33,512 bases of DNA. Source: Ignavibacteriaceae bacterium. Its GTDB lineage: Bacteria > Bacteroidota > Ignavibacteria > Ignavibacteriales > Ignavibacteriaceae. Below are positions 1-8,542 of the stretch, piece after piece (the first letter of the stretch is position 1; every line of letters begins with the position of its first letter). The stretch is from assembly GCA_013042995.1 (NCBI GenBank), contig JABDPB010000057.1:1-33512 (forward strand). The letters are read 5' to 3'. The translations under genes were made by a program, and so were the position numbers. The notes below the pieces were generated by a model that searched no databases, was not told where the DNA came from, and saw nothing but the letters and a program-made list of their open reading frames with translations.

Positions 1-1350
1 TGCAATATCATTCCATAAATCTCTTGCCCTCAGAGTTTTACATGATTTTGGTTTTCTTCTTTCTTCAGCTGCTTTACGTTTTTCTCTTCTCCAATATAAA
101 TTCCAGTCTTCGTCATCAAGTACAGCGTTCATAAAACCATTAGTAACTCTAATAGAGTTGTTTGAATTTTGCCCCGATACTGTAGCGTAAGCATCATCAT
201 TCCAATCAGTATTATATTTTGGGAACTCGATAGACTTAAACCCCTGTTTGGCTAATTGTATGACTCTTTCAATAAAGTTATTTGGAATAAGAGCTTTACG
301 TGCTTCGAGTACCGCGAATTTTAGTTTTTCATTAGCCTTTTTATTAAACCTGTCATTTTCAGGATGTTCTGCGTAACAGGCTTTCATAATGTTATTTAAA
401 TGAAGGTTAGTCTGATTTGAACCAGTAACTAATGAAGCAACTTTTTGTTCCTCAACAACTTTCCAGTTTATATATTCTTCAATGTCCGGGTGGTCTAAAT
501 CAAGAGTAACCATTTTAGCCGCTCTGCGTGTTGTTCCACCTGATTTAATTGCACCAGCAGAACGATCTCCTATTTTTAGAAAGGACATTAAGCCAGATGA
601 TTTACCACCACCGCTTAGAGGTTCATCAGTTCCTCTTAATTCAGAAAAGTTTGATCCTGTTCCGGAGCCGTATTTAAATAACCGGGCTTCGCGTACCCAG
701 AGGTCCATTATTCCGCCTTCATTAACCAGATCATCATTAATAGATTGTATAAAACAAGCGTGCGGCTGAGGATGTGTGTATGCATCACTTGATGTAACCA
801 TTTCTCCAGTTTTATGATCAACATAATAGTGACCTTGTGAGGGACCGGTTATTCCATAAGCCCAGTTCAACCCGGTATTAAACCACTGTGGGCTATTTGG
901 TGCTGCAAATTGATTTGCAAGCATATATAAAATTTCATCGTAAAAAGTTTTGGCATCCTCTTCGGAATCAAAATAATCACCTTTCCAGCCCCAGTAAGTC
1001 CAGCATCCAGCCAATCTGTGGAAAACCTGCCTGGTATCTTTTTCAGCGGTATAACGATCTTCTTCGGGTAGTTCATCTAGTTTTTTATTGTTTGATTTGG
1101 AAGGCTGAAGCCAAACTGGAATGCCTTCCTCATTAATTTTTTCCAAAAGTTTAGGTACACCGGCTTTCCTAAAATATTTTTGAGCTACAATATCTGTCGC
1201 AACCTGTGACCAATGCTCTGGAACAACAACATCATTCATCCTGAATACTAATGAGCCGTCGGGATTTTTTATTTCTGATTTTCGTTTAACAAATTTTAAG
1301 GATGAGAGAGGATCTTTTCCTGCAGTAGTAAAGTGCCTTTTTATCTGCAT
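1..1350 (-). CDS. nrdJ: Vitamin B12-dependent (class II) ribonucleotide reductase, N-terminal 450 codons, runs off left edge
   Basis: This gene encodes an adenosylcobalamin-dependent ribonucleotide reductase, which makes deoxyribonucleotides with or without oxygen. The reading frame is open from the ATG at 1350 to the left edge, and the C-terminus lies outside the window. Visible NrdJ landmarks are PNSPQWFNTG at residues 151-160, the N-terminal active-site cysteine C199 in HACFIQS, SGTGSNFS at 229-236, a glycine-rich SGGGKSSG block, and GGTTRRAAKM at 271-280. The start is supported by GGAG about 8 nt upstream and by the usual family N-terminus (MQIKRHFT, then a PDGS..F block). The gene is divergent from the ABC exporter across a 438-bp gap. 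I saw no B12 riboswitch or clear NrdR box in that gap. Family assignment is secure; only completeness is unknown. Confidence 0.95.
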   Translation of the reverse strand, partial: MQIKRHFTTAGKDPLSSLKFVKRKSEIKNPDGSLVFRMNDVVVPEHWSQVATDIVAQKYFRKAGVPKLLEKINEEGIPVWLQPSKSNNKKLDELPEEDRYTAEKDTRQVFHRLAGCWTYWGWKGDYFDSEEDAKTFYDEILYMLANQFAAPNSPQWFNTGLNWAYGITGPSQGHYYVDHKTGEMVTSSDAYTHPQPHACFIQSINDDLVNEGGIMDLWVREARLFKYGSGTGSNFSELRGTDEPLSGGGKSSGLMSFLKIGDRSAGAIKSGGTTRRAAKMVTLDLDHPDIEEYINWKVVEEQKVASLVTGSNQTNLHLNNIMKACYAEHPENDRFNKKANEKLKFAVLEARKALIPNNFIERVIQLAKQGFKSIEFPKYNTDWNDDAYATVSGQNSNNSIRVTNGFMNAVLDDEDWNLYWRREKRKAAEERRKPKSCKTLRARDLWNDIA

Positions 1351-1788
1351 TCAGAACTCCGCTTTTTAGGGATTAATGATGAGGAATTTTTTAATTGATT
1401 TTTAGCCATGTTTACTGCAAGGAGAATGAATATTTAGAAAACGTTTTTTAGGTTGTGATCGGAGTTTGACGGAAGCTACAAAAATCTTTATAAAGTTAAA
1501 ATAGGTTTGACAGTATTTCAATATTAAATTTCTCGCCCCGATCAAGGCATTGCTAACTTTGGAATATTTCTTCTAATATCCAAATGAAAATTTAAAAGAT
1601 TGAAAAATTTTTTAATCAATTTTTGTATTAAATCTGTTGCCTGCAAGAATGCTGAATGAGTCGATAATCTTATCCAAATATTTCAACAATAAAATCGTAT
1701 TTTTTACCGTTAATCCTCTATGAAACAGCAATAAAAAAAAGTTTCATATTTTCAGTATACTATCTTATTAAATAATTCTGATTTTTAT
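1351..1788. other. 438-bp divergent intergenic region between nrdJ and the ABC exporter
   Basis: No ORF with a plausible start and no tRNA-like fold was found. It should hold the promoters of both flanking genes. A TTGACA hexamer occurs at 1507-1512 on the plus strand, but no matching -10 lies at normal spacing, so I do not call a promoter. A short weak hairpin (about 7 bp) lies near 1560-1581. Confidence 0.5.
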
Positions 1789-2712
1789 ATGGCCACTGTT
1801 GAAAATGTAATAGAAATTATAAACCTCAATAAGCGGTTTAAAGAAATAGTTGCTGTCGACAATCTGAATCTAAAGGTTCTAAGAGGGGACGTTTTTGGGT
1901 TTTTAGGACCAAACGGTGCAGGCAAATCTACTACAATTCGATTATTAGTTTCGCTTATTGCTCCAAACTCCGGCGCAATTAATATTTTCGGAGAATCATT
2001 AAAAGAAAACAGAAAAAAAATACTTACACGTGTCGGTGCAATTGTAGAAAAACCGGATTTTTACAACTACCTCTCAGCCTATAAAAACCTTAAAATTTTA
2101 TCTAAAATATCAGGAATTGAGGTAAAATCCTCACGTATTTTTGAGCTGTTAGAATTAGTCGGACTTAAAGAGAGATATAAAAGCAAAGTAAAAACATACT
2201 CTCATGGAATGAAGCAAAGATTAGGAATCGCGCAGGCTCTTTTGCACGATCCTGAGTTAATTATTTTAGATGAACCAACAACTGGTCTTGATCCTTTCGG
2301 AATGAAAGAAATTAGAGATTTAATAATCAAGTTGAGTAAAGAAGAGAACAAAACGATTTTCCTTTCTTCGCATATTCTCTCGGAAATTGAGATGATAGCT
2401 GACAGAATGGTGATTATAAATAAAGGGAAAACCATTGTTGAAGGAGAAGTTAAAGAATTGCTTAATTCTGGCACTTTAAAAGTAACTTTTGAAGTGGATA
2501 ACGTAGATAAAACCAAAAGTATTCTAGATGGTAAAAGCTGGTATAAAAAAATCGATTCAATTTCTGAAGACAAACTAACATTTACATTAGAGCAAAATGA
2601 TATCGGAACACTGAATAAATATTTGGTTGAAAATGGAATAACCGTGAGTGCTGTTATGCCAAAACGATCGCTGGAAGAATATTTCTTGAAAATCACCTCG
2701 GAAGCAAATTGA
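1789..2712 (+). CDS. ABC-2 type transporter, ATP-binding protein
   Basis: This is the nucleotide-binding subunit of an ABC exporter of the drug/antibiotic (CcmA/DrrA-like) class, expected to sit on the cytoplasmic face of the inner membrane. All motor motifs are intact over 307 residues: Walker A GPNGAGKST at 40-48, the signature YSHGMKQ at 137-143, Walker B LIILDEP at 157-163, the D-loop GLDP at 166-169, and the H-switch SSH at 193-195. The C-terminal 90 residues are the variable accessory region of this class. The stop codon overlaps the permease start, so the two are translated as a pair. The ATG start has no obvious Shine-Dalgarno but fits the family N-terminus. The substrate cannot be told from sequence. 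Confidence 0.93.
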   Translation: MATVENVIEIINLNKRFKEIVAVDNLNLKVLRGDVFGFLGPNGAGKSTTIRLLVSLIAPNSGAINIFGESLKENRKKILTRVGAIVEKPDFYNYLSAYKNLKILSKISGIEVKSSRIFELLELVGLKERYKSKVKTYSHGMKQRLGIAQALLHDPELIILDEPTTGLDPFGMKEIRDLIIKLSKEENKTIFLSSHILSEIEMIADRMVIINKGKTIVEGEVKELLNSGTLKVTFEVDNVDKTKSILDGKSWYKKIDSISEDKLTFTLEQNDIGTLNKYLVENGITVSAVMPKRSLEEYFLKITSEAN

Positions 2713-3551
2713 TATATAATCTCTTTAAAATAGAATTTCTAAAGGTGTTTAAGAAATGGAGAACTTATATTGGTTTTCTTGCAGTTGGTGTTTTGGTTCC
2801 GTTAGTTCACCTGGCAATGTACCTCGAAGGACAAAACTCTCTCGACTTTATAACTAGAGATTTGCGGCAGTCATTTCTGCTTGTTGGCAACTTATTAAAC
2901 GGCTACTGGATTTCGTACATAATTTTAAATGTAATTGCTGTTCACATTCCATTTTTGATTACACTTGTTGCTGGGGATTTGTTAGCCGGAGAAGCAACTG
3001 CAGGCACTTACCGTTTGCTTATCACCAGGCCAATTTCCAGGATGCAAATTGTCACTTCTAAATTTTTAACAGGATTCTCCTATTCTGCCTTGTTAATTCT
3101 TTGGCTGGCAATAGTGAGTTTAGTAATAGGAATTTTAGTCTTTGGAACAGGTGAGCTTTTAGTTGTAAGAAGTGAAATGATAATAATTTTTGATAAATCG
3201 GATATATTCTGGAGGTTTTTATTGGCGTACGGATTTGCAATACTTGGAATGACAGTAGTCTGCAGCCTTGCTTTCTTTTTTTCGTCACTTGTTGAAAACG
3301 CAATCGGGCCTATAATTACAACGATGGCTGTAATAATTATTTTTATTATCATTTCTGCAATTGATGTAGAAATATTCAGGTCGTTTAAGCCTTACCTGTT
3401 TACAAATTATATTCTAAATTGGAAAGAATTTTTTAATGACCCATTGGATATGAATAAAATTATAAATTCAGTGCTGGTTTTAGGTGGACATATAATTGTG
3501 CTTTTGACCGCAACCGCAATAATATTTCAGAAGAAAGATATTTTAAGTTAA
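2709..3551 (+). CDS. ABC-2 type transporter, permease protein
   Basis: This is the membrane subunit of the exporter encoded just upstream. The start is a TTG that overlaps the ATPase stop in the form TTGA, with a weak GGAAG about 4-5 nt before it, which suggests translational coupling. The 280-residue protein shows about six hydrophobic segments (near 20-37, 68-90, 122-146, 168-193, 200-218 and 255-273). The typical ABC-2 loop lies between the second and third segments: DLLAGEATAGTYRLLITRPI with the conserved E and GT, followed by SR and K (residues 90-118). The LolA-like gene starts 13 bp downstream, so the three genes are probably one operon. Confidence 0.9.
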   Translation: MIYNLFKIEFLKVFKKWRTYIGFLAVGVLVPLVHLAMYLEGQNSLDFITRDLRQSFLLVGNLLNGYWISYIILNVIAVHIPFLITLVAGDLLAGEATAGTYRLLITRPISRMQIVTSKFLTGFSYSALLILWLAIVSLVIGILVFGTGELLVVRSEMIIIFDKSDIFWRFLLAYGFAILGMTVVCSLAFFFSSLVENAIGPIITTMAVIIIFIIISAIDVEIFRSFKPYLFTNYILNWKEFFNDPLDMNKIINSVLVLGGHIIVLLTATAIIFQKKDILS

Positions 3552-3564
3552 AAAGGAATTTCGG

Positions 3565-4263
3565 ATGTTATTAAAAATTGTAACTCTGTTATTTTTTTCA
3601 ATTGGATTAACATTTTCTCAAAATAAAGATCCAGAAAAGATTTTAGAAAGAGTTAAAGATGAATTTAAAGTGATTGAGGACTATAAGGCGGATATTTCAG
3701 TAAAGGTTGATATTCCATTCATCAAAATGCCGGAAAGAGAAGCGAAACTATATTTTAAGCAGCCGGATAATATTCATATTGAATCTGAAGGTTTTGCAAT
3801 GCTGCCGAAAGAAGGGATAAATTTTTCTCCGATCAGTTTGTTTGAATCTGAACATACATCATTTTATGAAAAGGAAGAAATTATTGAAGGAATTGAATCA
3901 GCAGTAATTAAAGTTATTCCCCTAAATGATAAATCGGATTTGGTTTTAAGTACCCTTTGGATTGATCTGGAAAGATATTTAATCTTGAAGATTGAATCAT
4001 CGCGTAAACCAACGGGTACATTCGCAATTGAGTTTGATTATACCAAAATTAATGAAAAATATTATCTACCTGAGCGAATCGAATTTACATTTTCTGTTGA
4101 ACCATTAATGTTTCGTTCAAGAAATCGCTCACAATTAAATCCAGATGAAAACAAGCAGCCTGAAGATTCTTCAAAAGTGAAAACAGGGAAAGTTTTTATT
4201 AACTACTCTAACTATGATGTAAATACGGGAATTCCGGATTCGCTATTTTCAGGTAAAGATTAA
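3565..4263 (+). CDS. LolA-like periplasmic outer-membrane lipoprotein carrier family protein
   Basis: This 232-residue protein has a short hydrophobic leader ending near residue 19 (FFSIGLTFSQ), so it is predicted to be exported. The mature part begins with the LolA/RseB-type pattern DPEKILERVKDEF..IEDYKADISVKV and continues with the AKLYFKQPDNIHIE strand, typical of the half-barrel fold that binds acyl chains. LolA homologues carry lipoproteins across the periplasm, but this larger variant could instead serve the adjacent ABC exporter. AAGGAA precedes the ATG at good spacing. It is the last gene of the ABC operon and converges on the dienelactone-hydrolase operon. The fold assignment is fairly sure; the role is inferred. 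Confidence 0.72.
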   Translation: MLLKIVTLLFFSIGLTFSQNKDPEKILERVKDEFKVIEDYKADISVKVDIPFIKMPEREAKLYFKQPDNIHIESEGFAMLPKEGINFSPISLFESEHTSFYEKEEIIEGIESAVIKVIPLNDKSDLVLSTLWIDLERYLILKIESSRKPTGTFAIEFDYTKINEKYYLPERIEFTFSVEPLMFRSRNRSQLNPDENKQPEDSSKVKTGKVFINYSNYDVNTGIPDSLFSGKD

Positions 4264-4338
4264 AAAAATGGGCGGCTGGATTTTTAATATACAATGAAGT
4301 GAGGGCATAACATTGTAAGGAAAGCAATCCAACCGCCC
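4262..4338 (-). terminator. Rho-independent terminator-like hairpin with U tract
   Basis: Read on the minus strand, a 13-bp helix (12 Watson-Crick plus one G-U) closes a 43-nt loop containing a second hairpin, and is directly followed by CATTTTTTTA. This suits transcription arriving from the dienelactone-hydrolase operon or from the candidate RNA. The large loop is unusual for a simple terminator. Confidence 0.55.
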
Positions 4339-4450
4339 TTATCCGGTCACTATAGGAGGCTACTCTAATTAAAGAGAAGTAACCGAATCTTGGGAGGAGA
4401 TATTTGAAATTTTATCCACTTCAAATATTTGGGAACCATCAAGTAAAAAA
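4262..4450 (-). ncRNA. Candidate structured small RNA or 3' UTR element in a convergent gap
   Basis: Three consecutive helices lie in a region without genes. The 9-bp perfect hairpin pairs 4400-4408 with 4420-4428. The 8-position helix pairs 4344-4351 with 4378-4385 and encloses a small CTCT/AGAG hairpin (4363-4366/4373-4376). The long helix pairs 4270-4282 with 4326-4338 and encloses a 7-bp inner hairpin (4290-4296/4311-4317). On the plus strand the last two helices each have one C-A mismatch; on the minus strand both become G-U pairs, and the long helix is followed by a U tract. These facts favour a minus-strand RNA. It carries two C-rich, anti-Shine-Dalgarno-like stretches (CUCCUCCC near 4392-4399, GCCUCCU near 4354-4360). 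It could be a separate RNA or the tail of the 4682-5494 transcript. I do not recognise the family. The remaining gap (4451-4681) shows nothing clear. Confidence 0.5.
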
Positions 4451-4681
4451 AAGTCAGAATTTTATACTCAATTATTTTTTACCGTTGGTTTTTAGGCTTT
4501 ATTATTAGAGATTAAGATGGAAGAGCAAATCACGTAAAAATTTGGCCTATTTTAAGTGCCACATATGTTTTTTATTTCTATAGGAGATTGGTTTTGTGAT
4601 TTGGATCAAAGGGTGAACTTGTTGCAAAATATCGCAGCAAATCCACCCCAAAAAATGAATAAATAACGAATTGAACGAACA

Positions 4682-5494
4682 CTAATTTTCTGCAAATACC
4701 TTATTAAATAGAGCTTTCATCTTTTCCCAAGAATCTTTATCGGCTTTCTCATTGTAAGCTAACGGCAGTCCAAATTGTTGCCCAACGCTATCTGCAATTG
4801 GATTTGTGAAACTGTGCTTCGCGCTTTCATAGTTTATAAACTCGTAATCAACATTTGCATTCTGCATCTCCTCTTTGAATGCCGCAATTTGTTCTTCTGT
4901 AACCATTGGATCATCTGCGCCGTTACACACTAGCAGAAAAGCGTTAACTTTATCTTTTTCAGCAGGAGATACGGCTTGAATTGAGCCATGAAAACTTACA
5001 ACAGCGTCCAGATCAGTTCCAATCCTTGCCATGTGTAAAACTACACCTCCACCAAAGCAGTAACCAATTGCAGCAATTTTATCCTGACCCGTTGTTTCGT
5101 GTTTTTTTAGAAGCTCGTAAGCAGCATTAAATCTTGCTTCTGCAGTTTCAATATTGTTGTAGATTTCCATAGCAAACTTGCCCGCATCATCTGGATGATC
5201 TGCCTGTTTGCCATCACCGTACATATCAACTGCTAATGCTGTGTAACCAAGTTCTGCAAGCATTCTTGCTCGTTTTCTTGCATAGTCGTTGTGTCCCCAC
5301 CATTCGTGTACTACTAAAACTCCTGGTCTTTCTCCGTCAACATCACCATTGTAAACCAGATATCCCTTCATAGATGTACCATCGGATGTGTATACTATGT
5401 CTTGTTCTACTAAGCCAACTTTCTCATCTTGTTTTTCAGTGCAGCTTAAAGTAATAATTACAATTGCAATTAATGAAAGAAGTTTGAACATCAT
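4682..5494 (-). CDS. Dienelactone hydrolase family lipoprotein
   Basis: This is an alpha/beta hydrolase of the dienelactone hydrolase (carboxymethylenebutenolidase) family. The catalytic triad is readable: nucleophile C146 in GYCFGGG, D195 in GADDPM, and H227 in KHSF. The family's conserved glutamate is E64 in VVHEWWG. The N-terminus is a hydrophobic leader ending in ITLSC18, so the protein is probably a lipoprotein of the cell envelope rather than a cytosolic enzyme. At 270 residues it has normal length plus the leader. It lies 23 bp after a cupin gene and an MFS gene, forming a three-gene minus-strand operon. The physiological substrate is unknown; many family members act on esters or lactones unrelated to chloroaromatic breakdown. 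Confidence 0.9.
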   Translation of the reverse strand: MMFKLLSLIAIVIITLSCTEKQDEKVGLVEQDIVYTSDGTSMKGYLVYNGDVDGERPGVLVVHEWWGHNDYARKRARMLAELGYTALAVDMYGDGKQADHPDDAGKFAMEIYNNIETAEARFNAAYELLKKHETTGQDKIAAIGYCFGGGVVLHMARIGTDLDAVVSFHGSIQAVSPAEKDKVNAFLLVCNGADDPMVTEEQIAAFKEEMQNANVDYEFINYESAKHSFTNPIADSVGQQFGLPLAYNEKADKDSWEKMKALFNKVFAEN

Positions 5495-5517
5495 TTTTAC
5501 CTCAATTTTATTTTTAA

Positions 5518-5880
5518 TTAATCATCTCTATTTACAGTTTCAGGTGAAAAAGCAGGTACACAGACCGCAATATATTCTGCACCCTCCGCATTTGGAGTGC
5601 TATATCGAATCCATTCACCTTTATATGTAATGATAGCTTCACCTGCATTTACATCGTAAGTTTTATCTTTTGTCTCAACACGTAGCATTCCATTTAAAAC
5701 TATTGTGTATTCATCGAACTCAGGTGTCTGTCCCGGTTCTTGCCATCCAGCAGGACTTTTCATTTTAGCAATGCTAATTTGCTCTGTTGAAGAATTTACT
5801 CTACCAATAAACTCATCTATGATCTTCGGTTTATTGCCTGTTGCTTCAATTCGTGTTGGATTTTTTATCTTCTTGGGCAT
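5518..5880 (-). CDS. Cupin domain protein
   Basis: This is a small single-domain cupin of 120 residues. The core shows the two cupin motifs in relaxed form: an E-F-D-E-Y-T-I-V-L-NG stretch near residues 54-65 and a G-E-A-I-I-T-Y-K-G-E-W-I-R-Y block near 81-94. The fold resembles the EutQ/Cupin_2 group. The usual metal-binding histidines are mostly missing, so metal binding and catalysis are doubtful; it may be a binding or sensory protein. It starts 3 bp after the MFS gene and precedes the hydrolase gene by 23 bp, so all three are likely co-transcribed. No substrate can be inferred. Confidence 0.75.
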   Translation of the reverse strand: MPKKIKNPTRIEATGNKPKIIDEFIGRVNSSTEQISIAKMKSPAGWQEPGQTPEFDEYTIVLNGMLRVETKDKTYDVNAGEAIITYKGEWIRYSTPNAEGAEYIAVCVPAFSPETVNRDD

Positions 5881-5883
5881 AAT

Positions 5884-7167
5884 TTAATGTTCTAGTTCAG
5901 TGAATGCACCCGTTATTTTAGTGAATAATGCAATCGCTATTATTCCTAATATTGAATGTGCTGCAAGTGTATGCATAATATATTCGGGTGTTCCTGCTGC
6001 TTCAAAAGCACCCATAATGCCTGTGTAAACACCGCTAAGTGTTGCACCTATAAACGTTGCTAAAAAATTAGTGCCCATATAAAGTCCGGCTTTTTCTTTT
6101 GGTGCAATCCAGGTAATGTATTCCTGAATACGTGGCGATGAAATCATTTCACCAATGGCAAAGAGAAATATTCCCAGGAATACTAAACCATTTACCGTTG
6201 TAACTGATAGACCTAATACAATAAAACCAAGTGCAGCGATAAACAATCCGAACAAAAATGAAGGAATAGCAGAGCGCTTTTCAAAAATCCGGGAAATAAA
6301 AAGTTGAAAAATTATAATTATATAACCTGTGTGTGAAATTGCCTCAGCGTTGATTCTCCACACCCCACTTTCGTTGCTGGAAATAATACTTGCTATACCC
6401 GAACCAACAATTGATTGAACACCCTGGTAAAGTGCAGCAGTATTCATGTAGTCGTTTATGTAAACAGCGAGGATGTTGAAAAAAGCCCAGAACGGCATCC
6501 AGAAAAACACACCAAGCAGGATAATAAATATCAAAAATTTAATATCTGAAAGAACTTCACCCATATCTTTAAATTTCTTTTTGAGTGTTACTCCTTCAAA
6601 TTCTCTCGGAGGCTCTTTGTAAAAAATTAATGTAATAATAAACATTACTCCAACAGCAACGGCAGCAGTTATGAAAACATAGTCCCACGAAATAGCCCGC
6701 AGTTTTCCCATAATAATTGGTCCAAAAGAAGCACCAACATTTACCATTGCATAAAAAATTCCAAAACCCAGTGTTTTATTTGTTTTATCAGTAGTAACTC
6801 TTACAGTTCCTGAAATTAAAGGTTTAAATATCCCCGCAGCAAAACCAATACTCAGCATAGTAATTGCAATTCCCGAAAAGGACTTTGTAAAAATCAGTAA
6901 CAGTATTGATGGAAGATAAGCCAGGTATGAGACGATGAGTACTTTTTTGAAGCCGTATCTGTCCGCAAACGTTCCGGAAAAAAGTGGGATTAAATATGAC
7001 AACGCTAAAAAGATACTTTGTATAACACCCAGATCTCCTTTTGAAAATCCAAGCTGTTGTAAATAAATTCCAAAGCCCATGTAAATACCGTAGTAAGCAA
7101 ATCTTTCAAGTACTTCTATTGTATTTGCTACCCAAAATACGCGTGGAAAGGTCGTTCTATTCTTCAT
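5884..7167 (-). CDS. MFS transporter, POT/PTR-like
   Basis: This is a 427-residue integral membrane protein with about 12 hydrophobic segments, expected in the inner membrane. Near the N-terminus EVLERFAYYG (residues 18-27) matches the ExxERFxYYG motif of proton-coupled oligopeptide transporters, and SGTFADRYGFKK (64-75) matches the MFS loop 2-3 motif. A polar insertion near residues 260-280 (SSNESGVWRINAE) separates later helices. It is shorter than typical bacterial POT proteins (about 14 segments), so it is safer to call it a POT-like MFS member than a proven peptide carrier. It is the first gene of an operon with the cupin and hydrolase genes, which suggests uptake of a compound the hydrolase may process (inference). 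Confidence 0.85.
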   Translation of the reverse strand: MKNRTTFPRVFWVANTIEVLERFAYYGIYMGFGIYLQQLGFSKGDLGVIQSIFLALSYLIPLFSGTFADRYGFKKVLIVSYLAYLPSILLLIFTKSFSGIAITMLSIGFAAGIFKPLISGTVRVTTDKTNKTLGFGIFYAMVNVGASFGPIIMGKLRAISWDYVFITAAVAVGVMFIITLIFYKEPPREFEGVTLKKKFKDMGEVLSDIKFLIFIILLGVFFWMPFWAFFNILAVYINDYMNTAALYQGVQSIVGSGIASIISSNESGVWRINAEAISHTGYIIIIFQLFISRIFEKRSAIPSFLFGLFIAALGFIVLGLSVTTVNGLVFLGIFLFAIGEMISSPRIQEYITWIAPKEKAGLYMGTNFLATFIGATLSGVYTGIMGAFEAAGTPEYIMHTLAAHSILGIIAIALFTKITGAFTELEH

Positions 7168-7226
7168 AATTCTTTCTGAATTAGTTTAAAGTAATATAAT
7201 TAAAAGGAGAATGGCAGAGACTTTAT

Positions 7227-7640
7227 TCAGACCTCCAGTGCAGCCAAAGCTCTACTAAATTCTTCTGGTCGAATGTGGAGAATATATCCAAATTCTCCGC
7301 TTCCATCAGCAACACCGTTTGAGGCATAAACATTTACATCAGATTCAAAGAGCTTATGATGAATTTCTGCTAAGGCACCAAGTTCATCATCACCGGTAAC
7401 GAGTAACGCAAGATGCGGACCATCTAATGATAGGTTTGCCTGTTTTGCAAGATTAGTTAACTTATCCGGGTTTTGAGGAAAAAGAGTTAGCTGTGTTCTT
7501 TCAGGTCCAACTGGAATGGCAGTAAATGCAAGCAGATTTACTCCGCTTTTTTCTAGTTGCGAAAGCAGCTTGTGTCCTTCGCCCGGTTGATCTATCACCG
7601 AGCAATAGAAATAACTTACTTTTGAAATTTTAAAAGCCAT
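7227..7640 (-). CDS. ACT-domain protein
   Basis: This 137-residue protein appears to consist of two ACT-like halves. The first begins with SYFYCSVIDQPGEGHKLLSQ (residues 9-28), with the D-x-PG turn typical of amino-acid-binding ACT domains. The second (about 76-137) reads ALLVTGDDELGALAEIHHKL and ends EFSRALAAL. ACT domains bind small ligands, usually amino acids, and often work as regulators. No catalytic domain is attached, so it may be a free regulatory subunit. It is separated from the MFS gene by 59 bp and may be its own transcript. Confidence 0.72.
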   Translation of the reverse strand: MAFKISKVSYFYCSVIDQPGEGHKLLSQLEKSGVNLLAFTAIPVGPERTQLTLFPQNPDKLTNLAKQANLSLDGPHLALLVTGDDELGALAEIHHKLFESDVNVYASNGVADGSGEFGYILHIRPEEFSRALAALEV

Positions 7641-7894
7641 TTGGCCTCCAGATTAAGAAATCATTTTAAAATATTAAAAAATTTTATCAGCAGGTATTCT
7701 AGCTAAGCAAAATGCAACAATTTTTATCTTTCTTATATCGCACCGATTTACTGGGTCTCATTCTCAATATTACCATTTGTCTGGTGTTTGTAAAAGCAAG
7801 CTAAGAATTTATAAGCGGTATTTCAATATCCTTTAATCTGAAATATTGCTGCATTTGGGTTAATTTTGAGTGTATTTTTATTAGGAATTAAAAA

Positions 7895-8536
7895 ATGGCA
7901 AGAACAAAACATATTAAAATTAATCAGGTTCGCGAGCTGCCAAATGTATTTAGTTCAAAGGATGAGAATCTATCAAATAGAATAAAGGATTTTTTCTCTG
8001 GAAAAGAAAAATACACACTTGAGCTGGGTTGCGGACACGGTGATTATTCTGTTGAATTAGCTGCTATGTATCCGAGTAGAAATTTTATTGGAATTGATAT
8101 AAAAGCTGCCCGTATTTTTAACGGTGCACAAAGAGCACTGGATCAAAATTTAAATAATGCTGCTTTTTTAATTTCACAAGCTGAAAATATTTCAGAGATC
8201 TTCTCTAAAAATTCAATTGAAGAAATATATATCGCTTTCCCTGATCCACACGTTAAAAGAAAAAGTGAACCAAGGAGATTAGTATCTAATATATTTTTAG
8301 AGATTTATAAATCAATTCTGACTAAGAATGGAAAAGTACATTTGAAAACTGATAACGAAATGATTTTTAACTACACATTAAAGACTATTCAAGAATTTGG
8401 CTGTAAAGTTTTACGTTCTTTTGAAGATCTATACTCTGTAAAAGATGAAAATTTAACAAATGAAATTAAAACAAAGTATGAGCAGCATTATTTAAAGATG
8501 GGGAGAATTATCAAATATATTTGCTTTCAGTTTTAA
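7895..8536 (+). CDS. trmB: tRNA (guanine-N7-)-methyltransferase
   Basis: TrmB makes m7G46 in the variable loop of tRNAs, using S-adenosylmethionine. The 213-residue protein has the SAM-binding motif LELGCGHGD (42-50), an acidic IGIDIKAAR strand after it, the family signature FPDPHVKRKSEPRRL (115-129), TDN at 152-154, and the C-terminal TKYEQHY (193-199). The signature differs from the gammaproteobacterial FPDPWPKKRH form; a residue other than W after FPDP is common in Bacteroidota-type TrmB. The ATG follows AGGAATT. It ends 6 bp from the end of the convergent glycosylase gene. Confidence 0.93.
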   Translation: MARTKHIKINQVRELPNVFSSKDENLSNRIKDFFSGKEKYTLELGCGHGDYSVELAAMYPSRNFIGIDIKAARIFNGAQRALDQNLNNAAFLISQAENISEIFSKNSIEEIYIAFPDPHVKRKSEPRRLVSNIFLEIYKSILTKNGKVHLKTDNEMIFNYTLKTIQEFGCKVLRSFEDLYSVKDENLTNEIKTKYEQHYLKMGRIIKYICFQF

Positions 8537-8542
8537 CCTCTG

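Noticed and set aside
1500..1530. Sigma-70 promoter from the TTGACA at 1507-1512
   Set aside because: No TATAAT-like hexamer lies 16-18 bp downstream.
1351..1800. Cobalamin riboswitch or NrdR box upstream of the B12-dependent nrdJ
   Set aside because: A GCCACTG heptamer occurs at 1790-1796, but it is inside the first codons of the ABC gene on the other side and has no surrounding B12-box structure. No pair of NrdR-type boxes was seen.
2202..2696. 164-codon minus-strand ORF
   Set aside because: It lies wholly within the ABC ATPase gene, whose motifs are complete; the reverse reading has no recognisable domain.
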